A DNA stretch of 6,555 nt, from contig JAGWBF010000085.1 in the NCBI GenBank assembly GCA_021296025.1, positions 1 through 6,555 on the forward strand, written 5' to 3'. The notes beneath the pieces are model-generated. The model was not told the origin of the DNA. It searched no databases and saw only the letters and a list, made by a program, of their open reading frames with translations. This DNA is from Dehalococcoidia bacterium. GTDB taxonomy: Bacteria > Chloroflexota > Dehalococcoidia > Lucifugimonadales > JAGWBF01. Positions within the stretch are counted from its first letter, which is position 1, and each line of letters begins with the position of its first letter. Position numbers and translations under genes: made by a program. Of the stretch, positions 1-4,570 are shown piece by piece.

Positions 1-253
1 GCATCGGTGTAGGGGTAGAGGATGGTGTCGGTGTCACTGTGGGTGAGGGCCTTAGTGTAGGGGAAGGTATGGGAGTCGGTGTAGCTGTCGGGCCGGGGGT
101 CGGACTCAGGGTGGGTGTTGGAGATGGCGGAGGACTCGCTGTAGCGGTGGGTGTGGATGTGGGCGTAGTTACGGGGGTCGGCGGACTGAGGGTACACCCA
201 GCAAAGGATAATGCCAGCCCGCCCAGAATAAACACGTACCTTAGAGACAACAT
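1..253 (-). CDS. Lipoprotein with Pro/Thr-rich linker, N-terminal part (runs off left edge)
   Basis: Reading the minus strand from the ATG at 253-251 gives 84 codons without a stop up to the window edge, so only the N-terminus is present. The protein starts MLSLRYVFILGGLALSFAGC: a short n-region with one Arg, a hydrophobic core, and a lipobox-like FAGC with the lipidated Cys at residue 20. Residues 24-84 are almost only Pro, Thr, Ser and Ala, a flexible extracytoplasmic linker that normally joins the membrane anchor to a folded domain. That domain lies outside the window, so the function is unknown. A surface-anchored binding protein or hydrolase would be typical. There is no clear Shine-Dalgarno before this ATG, but the next upstream in-frame stretch has no ATG or GTG and does not look like a signal peptide. 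The gene is divergent from the dUTPase gene. Long Pro/Thr linkers of this kind are common in Chloroflexota lipoproteins. I am confident in the secreted-lipoprotein reading and less so in the exact start. Confidence 0.78.
   Translation of the reverse strand, partial: MLSLRYVFILGGLALSFAGCTLSPPTPVTTPTSTPTATASPPPSPTPTLSPTPGPTATPTPIPSPTLRPSPTVTPTPSSTPTPM
5..184 (-). repeat. Low-complexity Pro/Thr codon repeat
   Basis: This is the DNA encoding linker residues 24-83 of the lipoprotein. On the minus strand it is an irregular run of CCN and ACN codons (ACACCGACNCC-like units). On the plus strand it reads as GGTGTN-type hexamers that translate to a meaningless Gly/Val repeat. The units are imperfect, so this is low-complexity coding sequence and not an exact tandem array. 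Confidence 0.7.
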
Positions 254-412
254 AGTGTTACCGAACTGCGCCTCATCGGTGAGACCTGATAACCTGGATG
301 GCGCCGACGAGGATGAGCAAATATACCACAGGGCGTTCTCTGCCCTATGCGGCAAGGTTCTTGCAAGGGCTGGCATGAGAGCGATCAGTTCAAGGATCTT
401 CCTGGAAATACT

Positions 413-430
413 CCACCTGAGGGCAGGTGG
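413..430. promoter_or_regulatory. Perfect inverted repeat, possible operator or hairpin
   Basis: The arms CCACCTG (413-419) and CAGGTGG (424-430) are exact reverse complements separated by AGGG. The dyad lies 46 bases before the dUTPase start codon and is not followed by a T-run on either strand, so it is not a classical terminator. As DNA it would suit a dimeric repressor controlling the divergent promoters. As RNA it would be a stable hairpin in the dUTPase-tenA leader. Which, if either, is real cannot be told from one sequence. Confidence 0.4.
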
Positions 431-465
431 GCCTCGTGTGCTAGAATGCGGGGCATCGTACGTGT

Positions 466-472
466 GGAGGGG
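466..472 (+). promoter_or_regulatory. Ribosome binding site deciding the dUTPase start
   Basis: GGAGGGG sits 4-8 bases (depending on the core counted) before ATG 477 and rejects the longer upstream open frame that would begin inside the antisense Pro/Thr repeat. Confidence 0.7.
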
Positions 473-476
473 CGGA

Positions 477-1082
477 ATGAATGACCTGCCCGGCGGCGCA
501 GCCTTGAGCCGGCAGTCCATCCTCGAGCTGCTGGAAGCCCCGGAGCCCCTGATTGCCGGCTACCTGGACCTGGATGCTCAGGCACAGCCCAACGGGTTCG
601 ATGTCACCGTCGGGGAGGTGCAGGAGTACAATTCCCTGGGAAAGCTCACCGAAGCCGACCGTTCCCTGTCATCAACCCGTACCCTCCAATGGAATTCCTC
701 AGGGGATTTAGATCTGGAGCCCGGTCCTTACCTGGCAGTCCTCAATGAACGCATAAGTCTGCCCCTTCACATCATGGCCCTGATGCAGCCCCGCTCCACC
801 CTCCTCCGCTCCGGCGTTACCCTGCACACCGCCGTATGGGATGCGGGATATCGAGGCCGTTCCCAAGTGATGCTAACGGTGCTGAATCCTCAGGGGTTTT
901 GCCTTGGCCGGAATGCCAGGATTGGCCAGCTTGTCTTCTTCCACCTGGACCGGCAGCTTCTCCAGGGATACCAGGGGCAGTATCAGGACGAGAACCTTGC
1001 CTCTCCAAAGGCGAGCAGCGCCCCCATGTCAGCAGGCCTAGGATCCAGCAATGCTATGCCGAGTGAAGGATATGGCAGATAG
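477..1082 (+). CDS. dUTPase of the dCTP deaminase/dUTPase fold (dut/dcd family)
   Basis: Predicted 201-residue cytoplasmic enzyme that hydrolyses dUTP to dUMP and PPi, keeping uracil out of DNA and feeding dTMP synthesis. The family motifs appear in order: QPNGFDVTV (37-45), RSTLLRSGV (106-114), WDAGYRG (121-127) with the likely catalytic Asp122, ARIGQLVFF (147-155), and the C-terminal GYQGQYQ (164-170) seen in archaeal-type members. The Glu that dCTP deaminases carry in their LEISN-like strand is Thr134 here, so deamination of dCTP is unlikely and dUTPase is the better name. I chose ATG 477 because a strong GGAGGGG lies six bases before it (466-472) and homology begins just after it; the open frame upstream is the shadow of the minus-strand lipoprotein. 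Residues 172-201 form a Ser/Ala/Gly tail beyond the family core. The 3' end overlaps tenA by 32 bases, which implies coupled expression. Confidence 0.82.
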   Translation: MNDLPGGAALSRQSILELLEAPEPLIAGYLDLDAQAQPNGFDVTVGEVQEYNSLGKLTEADRSLSSTRTLQWNSSGDLDLEPGPYLAVLNERISLPLHIMALMQPRSTLLRSGVTLHTAVWDAGYRGRSQVMLTVLNPQGFCLGRNARIGQLVFFHLDRQLLQGYQGQYQDENLASPKASSAPMSAGLGSSNAMPSEGYGR

Positions 1083-1731
1083 CTTTTCGGAACGGTTGAG
1101 GGCGGAAGCCTCCCCCATCTGGCACCAGATATATGCCAATCCCTTCCTTGCGGAACTTAAGGCGGGCACGTTGCCCCTGGAAAAGTTCCGGTACTACATG
1201 ACCCAGGACTACCTCTACCTGGAAGGGTTTGCCCGGACGGTGGCCCTTGCCTTGGCCAAGGCCCCGGACACTCACAATCTGGAGCTCCTCTCCCACCGGG
1301 TCTCCACTCCCGTGGAGAGGCCCCTGCACCAGAAGATGATGGGATTGGTGGGCCTGACCCCGGAGGAGGCGCAAGCGATAGGTCGCTCCCCGACCTGCAT
1401 GGGCTACGTCAACCACATGCTCGCAACGGCATCCCTCATGGGCTTGGGCCCCACGGCTGCCGCCCTGCTTCCCTGCCCATGGACCTACCATGAGCTTGGT
1501 GACATGTTGGGCGAGCTGGAGCATCCGGTCTACTCCCAGTGGTCGGCTCCCTATATCGAAGGTCTGTTGGCGGACAGCGTGGCTGCTTGGCGCTCCTTCG
1601 TGGATGAGTGTGCAAAGACCGCAGGGGCTGTGGAGCTGGAACAGATGCGGACAGCCTTCATGGTCAGCAGCCAGTACGAATGGCTCTTTTGGCACATGGC
1701 CTATAACATGGAAGCCTGGCCCCCGATATAG
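1051..1731 (+). CDS. tenA: TenA family thiaminase II / aminopyrimidine aminohydrolase
   Basis: Cytoplasmic all-helical enzyme, 226 residues. TenA proteins convert 4-amino-5-aminomethyl-2-methylpyrimidine, a breakdown product of thiamin, to HMP, which is reused for thiamin diphosphate. All residues that define the Cys-containing TenA class in Bacillus TenA have counterparts: Asp53 and Tyr56 in the QDYLYL motif, Tyr119, Cys142 and Tyr146 in the CPWTYHELG motif, Tyr168, and Glu210 in SSQYEWLFW. It should therefore be active, and it is not a PqqC or Cys-less TenA_E protein. Start choice: ATG 1051 has AGGA seven bases upstream. GTG 1063 and ATG 1072 are in frame alternatives, and 1072 would give a 219-residue protein starting MADSFSERL, closer to the usual start, but GAAGGA lies only one base before it. 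The gene overlaps the dUTPase gene. The TPP it helps to salvage is the cofactor of the oxidoreductase encoded downstream. Confidence 0.9.
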   Translation: MLCRVKDMADSFSERLRAEASPIWHQIYANPFLAELKAGTLPLEKFRYYMTQDYLYLEGFARTVALALAKAPDTHNLELLSHRVSTPVERPLHQKMMGLVGLTPEEAQAIGRSPTCMGYVNHMLATASLMGLGPTAAALLPCPWTYHELGDMLGELEHPVYSQWSAPYIEGLLADSVAAWRSFVDECAKTAGAVELEQMRTAFMVSSQYEWLFWHMAYNMEAWPPI

Positions 1732-1739
1732 GCGCCCTA

Positions 1740-1774
1740 GGTCAGGGAAGGACCCCTTATGCCCAGGCCTGACC
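1740..1774. other. Inverted repeat after tenA, possible 3'-end hairpin
   Basis: GGTCAGG (1740-1746) pairs perfectly with CCTGACC (1768-1774), and a smaller AAGG/CCTT hairpin (1748-1751 with 1755-1758) fits inside its loop. It begins nine bases after the tenA stop codon, where a transcript end would be expected, but no T-run follows, so it does not qualify as an intrinsic terminator. It could protect the mRNA 3' end or assist a Rho-dependent stop. Confidence 0.3.
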
Positions 1775-2075
1775 AATCCCACCCGGATAACGCTCCAGGT
1801 CCATGGTTTGTGGAGACCCACTGCACTGGAACCATCGACGCGGAGAATTGGACATCTTCCCAAACCAGACTTTCCATTCCTGGGAGATTCTTGCCGACAC
1901 AATGGAGAGACTCACCGCCCTCAGTGTGGAGTGGGTGTTTGCCGGACATGGTGTGTGGCATCACATTGGGTCTGCAGAGTGGACCCGCCAGATGGGGATG
2001 CTACCCCCGGCGATGAGGAGCATTGGCCGGCAAGCTTGGGCGCAGCGACCGTACACAACCTACAACTGGTATTGA
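1763..2075 (+). pseudogene. C-terminal remnant of a metallo-beta-lactamase-fold hydrolase
   Basis: The frame from ATG 1803 to the TGA at 2073-2075 encodes 90 residues that match only the C-terminal part of MBL-fold hydrolases: CGDPLHWN (the Gly-Asp metal-ligand motif), a helix beginning HSWEILADTMERL, and VEWVFAGHG (the Gly-His-Gly carrying the last metal His). The N-terminal half with the HxHxDH metal site is missing: two stops (1770, 1788) block this frame upstream, and tenA ends at 1731. In a different frame, 1763-1807 reads PGLTNPTRITLQVHG, which resembles the PGHTPGHIALHV-type strand that precedes the Gly-Asp motif in intact relatives. If so, one frameshift near 1807 plus loss of the His separates the two pieces. 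It cannot make a working enzyme. A standalone small ORF is possible but unlikely, because it has only a weak ribosome site. The MBL assignment of the 1803-2075 part is fairly firm; the frameshifted extension is inference. Confidence 0.6.
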
Positions 2076-2108
2076 CTCGAAAGACGCCTTGGTTCATTAC
2101 TCCCATCC

Positions 2109-2138
2109 TTGACACCTTCCCCTTGGGTGGACTAGCCT
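2109..2138 (+). promoter_or_regulatory. Candidate sigma70-type promoter for the oxidoreductase operon
   Basis: A perfect -35 hexamer TTGACA (2109-2114) is followed after 18 bases by TAGCCT (2133-2138), which keeps the most conserved -10 bases (T1, A2, T6). It lies 59 bases before the GTG start of the gamma-delta gene, in sequence with no intact gene, so position and orientation fit. The weak -10 leaves doubt. Confidence 0.4.
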
Positions 2139-2186
2139 ACCTTGCATCTACAGTACGCCTGTCCGGCTTTGTTTCATTCCCACGTT

Positions 2187-2190
2187 GGAG
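2187..2190 (+). promoter_or_regulatory. Ribosome binding site deciding the gamma-delta GTG start
   Basis: GGAG lies seven bases before GTG 2198. The downstream ATG 2231 has no such site and would cut away the first beta strand before the Gly-Gln-Gly motif. Confidence 0.6.
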
Positions 2191-2197
2191 ATGTTCG

Positions 2198-3241
2198 GTG
2201 CCTGAAGTTCGAGAGCTAAACCTGATATGTATGTCCGGCCAGGGGTCGGTGCAGGCCGGGGAGGTGCTCTCCAAGGTGCACTCCCGGATGGGCAGCTACG
2301 TTTCGGTAAACGTCTACCCAGGCACCCGTGCCCGTAGCGCCCCCGTAATCAACTACGTCAAGATATCCGACTCTCCGGGGCTGGCAAGCTGCGCCAACTA
2401 CCATCCCTCTGAGGTGATCATCTTCCAGGAGGAGCTGCTGAACACAGCCCGCCACAACAGCCATGACCTTGTGGCCGATGCTGTGGCGAGGATGAAGGAG
2501 GGCACCCTGCTGGTGAACTCTCCCAAGGCCCCAGAGGAGATCGACCTGCCCTTTGCCTTCCGGGGTGTTGTAGCAACGGTGGATGCCACCGAGATCTGCC
2601 AGAGGCTGCTGGGAAGGTATCCGCCTCCCGTCGGTCTGTGCCTGCTGGGAGCTTATGCCCGCATCACAGAGAGCATGGACCTCACCGAGCTGCGAGGCGA
2701 AGTGAGGGATGCCCTTCCCGGGCCGGTGGGGGATGCCAATGCCAGGGCTGTTGTGGAGGCCTACCAGTCGGTGAAGGCCATCGGCGGCGTCAAGTTTGAC
2801 AGCCCCAACAGCGCCCGAGGGTTCCGGCGCGTTCAGGTGGATGACCTGCCCCAGCACTACAGGTTCGACCGCTACGATGAGCTGCCCGGGTACACCAAGG
2901 GCAGTCCCTTCGTTTGGAGGGACTCGATCCCGGTGTGCGTAGACAGCAAGTGCATCTGCCCCAGCTCCTGCATCAGCGAGGTGATGTGTCCCGACGGTAC
3001 AGGGTTCATAGTGCGGGAGGGCCTTACTCAACAGGGCTACCGCATCGACGTGGACTTTTGCCGGGGCTGCGGGATATGTGCCGAGGTGTGCGTGGGTGAG
3101 GCCCTTACCATGATAGACGAAGACAAGGTGCTTAAGGAGCGCCCCAACTACGAGGACATCACCATGGAGCCCCACCATGAGGAGATCTACTCCAAGGCCC
3201 GGTACTCCATGGGCGATGAGGAGAATGGCGGCGAGGCTTAA
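2198..3241 (+). CDS. 2-oxoacid:ferredoxin oxidoreductase, fused gamma-delta subunit (porC-porD-like)
   Basis: This 347-residue subunit combines the gamma domain and the ferredoxin-like delta domain of multi-subunit 2-oxoacid oxidoreductases. Residues 1-197 are the gamma domain: SGQG (13-16) in the first loop, RARSAPV (44-50), and the NYVKISDSP strand (52-60). Residues 245-315 are the electron-transfer domain that passes electrons from the TPP site to ferredoxin. One cluster motif is normal: C288-x2-C291-x2-C294-x3-C298, although Val replaces the usual Pro after C298. The other is odd: Cys252, 254, 258 and 264 follow C-x-C-x3-C-x5-C-P, not C-x2-C-x2-C-x3-C-P. The start is GTG 2198 (MPEVRELNLI), chosen for GGAG seven bases upstream. 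The same frame is open back to 1490, but that stretch runs through tenA and is not coding. A fused gamma-delta placed before alpha and beta resembles the arrangement I recall for oxalate oxidoreductase of Moorella; this does not fix the substrate. Confidence 0.85.
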   Translation: MPEVRELNLICMSGQGSVQAGEVLSKVHSRMGSYVSVNVYPGTRARSAPVINYVKISDSPGLASCANYHPSEVIIFQEELLNTARHNSHDLVADAVARMKEGTLLVNSPKAPEEIDLPFAFRGVVATVDATEICQRLLGRYPPPVGLCLLGAYARITESMDLTELRGEVRDALPGPVGDANARAVVEAYQSVKAIGGVKFDSPNSARGFRRVQVDDLPQHYRFDRYDELPGYTKGSPFVWRDSIPVCVDSKCICPSSCISEVMCPDGTGFIVREGLTQQGYRIDVDFCRGCGICAEVCVGEALTMIDEDKVLKERPNYEDITMEPHHEEIYSKARYSMGDEENGGEA

Positions 3242-3251
3242 CACCGGTCAG

Positions 3252-3278
3252 GCGGGCGCCGGATGTGCCCGCGGGAGG
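3252..3278 (+). promoter_or_regulatory. Hairpin abutting the ribosome binding site of the alpha gene
   Basis: GCGGGC (3252-3257) pairs with GCCCGC (3267-3272), extended inward by G·U and C-G to eight pairs around a five-base loop. The Shine-Dalgarno GGGAGG (3273-3278) begins at the next base and ATG 3283 follows four bases later. The hairpin could tune translation of alpha relative to gamma-delta or mark an mRNA processing point. No T-run follows, so it is not a terminator. Confidence 0.45.
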
Positions 3279-3282
3279 TTTC

Positions 3283-4542
3283 ATGTCCACAGGGATTGAA
3301 CTGGAGCGCACAGCCCTTACGGGGAACAAGGCGGCGGCCCAGGCCCTCAGCCTGGCCCGTATACAGGTGCTTTGCTTCTTCCCTATAGGCCCCTCCGATG
3401 AAGTGGGAGAAGAAGCCTCCCGCATGATCTCCAAGGGAGAGCTGGACGCCAGGGTGATAGAGCTGCAGAACGAACGGAGCGTGATGAACGCCCAGTGCGT
3501 GGCCACCCAGTCCGGCGTGCGCTGCTCCTTCGCAACCAACTCCGAGGGCCTTCTCTATGCGGCCCAGCAGCTTATTTTTGGTTCCTACGCCCGCATACCC
3601 ATCGTCATTACCGTGGCCCACAGGGCCCTTGAACCGCCGGCGGTTGTCCGCACCGATGACCAGGACACGATAATGTACCGGGACATCCACTGGATTCACT
3701 ACCACTGCGAAAACGCCCAGGATGTCTTCGACACAATCCTGCAGGCGTACAAGGTCAGTGAACACCCGGATGTGCTCCTGCCCGCCTTCGTCACCTACGA
3801 TGGGTGGGAAGTGTCCCACAACAGCTACCCCGTAATGCTGCCGACCCGGGAGATGGTTGACCGGTTCCTTCCACCCTTCCAGCTCCCGCCGGAGATCGAT
3901 TTTCTCAAGAACGTGGACTTTTCCGAGTACTACTCGGGCGCGAGGATGAGCGGCTACGGCTACGTGGATGTGGACCGGGAATACATGGAGCGCCGCTATC
4001 AGTTGGACTACGCCCTGAACCACACCGCCAAGTCGATGATCCAGGATGTTCACAAGGAATACCAGGAGATTTTCGGGCGTGGGTACGGCGGCCTTCTGGA
4101 GACCTACAAGGTCGAGGATGCCGAGGTCGTCCTGGTCGGAATGGGTTCCCTGGTCTCAACGGCCAGGGTCGCCATCGACATGATGCGGGACCAAGGGAAG
4201 AAGGTCGGCCTGGTGAAAATCAGGACGTACCGTCCCTTCCCGGGGCGGGAGTTGGCCGACGCCCTGAGGGGGTCCAAAGTGGCGGTGGTGATGGACCGGA
4301 ACACCGTCGCCGCTGTGTATCATGACCTGACAAGCGCCCTGTTCGGCGAGGATGCTCATCCGACCGTGATCGGGCGCACCGTGGGTCTTGGCGGCAGGGA
4401 TGTGACCTACTACGATATCCAATACATGGTAGAAGAAGGATTCCAGGTCTTGGACCCTGGGAACCTTGTGCCGGAGCAGTCCTGGCACTTCGATGTTATA
4501 GAGGATGAAGATATGCTGAGGCGGGCCTTGGGAGCCGGGTAG
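3283..4542 (+). CDS. 2-oxoacid:ferredoxin oxidoreductase, alpha subunit (porA-like)
   Basis: Subunit of 419 residues that, with beta, forms the TPP-containing active site where a 2-oxoacid is decarboxylated to an acyl-CoA and electrons go to ferredoxin. Residues 10-185 are the pyrimidine-binding (PYR) domain: LTGNKAAAQA at the N-terminus, FFPIGPS (32-38), NERSVMNA (63-70) with the conserved Glu64 that activates TPP, TNSEGL (85-90), HRALEPPA (113-120) with Arg114, and YRDIHWIHYHCENAQD (132-147). Residues from about 275 are the transketolase C-terminal-like domain, with VGMGSL (285-290) and RTYRPFPGREL (314-324). FPIGPS stands where pyruvate enzymes have YPITPS, so the Thr that binds the pyruvate carboxylate is missing. 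Start ATG 3283 has GGGAGG four bases before it; GTG 3265 is in frame but lacks a site. Length is normal for porA. The gene follows gamma-delta by 41 bases and precedes beta by 28. The substrate cannot be named. Confidence 0.88.
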   Translation: MSTGIELERTALTGNKAAAQALSLARIQVLCFFPIGPSDEVGEEASRMISKGELDARVIELQNERSVMNAQCVATQSGVRCSFATNSEGLLYAAQQLIFGSYARIPIVITVAHRALEPPAVVRTDDQDTIMYRDIHWIHYHCENAQDVFDTILQAYKVSEHPDVLLPAFVTYDGWEVSHNSYPVMLPTREMVDRFLPPFQLPPEIDFLKNVDFSEYYSGARMSGYGYVDVDREYMERRYQLDYALNHTAKSMIQDVHKEYQEIFGRGYGGLLETYKVEDAEVVLVGMGSLVSTARVAIDMMRDQGKKVGLVKIRTYRPFPGRELADALRGSKVAVVMDRNTVAAVYHDLTSALFGEDAHPTVIGRTVGLGGRDVTYYDIQYMVEEGFQVLDPGNLVPEQSWHFDVIEDEDMLRRALGAG

Positions 4543-4570
4543 AAAAGGTCCGCCAGGGAGTTGATGCGAT

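Larger units (their letters stand above)
254..476. other. Divergent intergenic region
   Basis: This is the space between the minus-strand lipoprotein start and the plus-strand dUTPase start, and it must carry the promoters for both. I see no gene in it. It holds a perfect dyad at 413-430 (listed separately), an 8-bp palindrome CTTGCAAG at 360-367, and a TAGAAT hexamer at 442-447 that could be a -10 box for the dUTPase gene but has no recognisable -35 partner. TATATT on the minus strand (325-320) is a possible -10 for the lipoprotein, also without a good -35. One plus-strand frame stays open through the whole region, but its residues do not look like part of the dUTPase family. Confidence 0.55.

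Noticed and set aside
1..186. CRISPR or variable tandem repeat at the left edge
   Set aside because: The units are irregular, without constant repeats or spacers, and are explained by the Pro/Thr coding bias.
442..447. TAGAAT as a -10 box for the dUTPase gene
   Set aside because: No acceptable -35 sequence lies 16-18 bases upstream, so it is mentioned only within the intergenic entry.
39..476. Gly/Val-repeat N-terminal extension of the dUTPase reading frame
   Set aside because: It is the antisense reading of the lipoprotein's Pro/Thr codons; the dUTPase family start and a strong ribosome site are at 477.
254..476. tRNA or other structured RNA gene in the divergent gap
   Set aside because: A GTTCAAG stretch looks like a T-loop, but no acceptor stem, anticodon arm or matching T-stem could be found.
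1054..1902. 282-codon minus-strand open frame
   Set aside because: It lies antisense to tenA, whose motifs are clear; the translated product has no recognisable motifs and is a GC-rich shadow.
1759..2016. 85-codon plus-strand frame in the tenA-oxidoreductase gap
   Set aside because: Its product resembles nothing; the overlapping frame at 1803-2075 gives the MBL-like residues.
2216..4053. Long minus-strand open frames (342 and 271 codons) opposite gamma-delta and alpha
   Set aside because: The plus-strand genes carry family motifs throughout; the antisense products show none.
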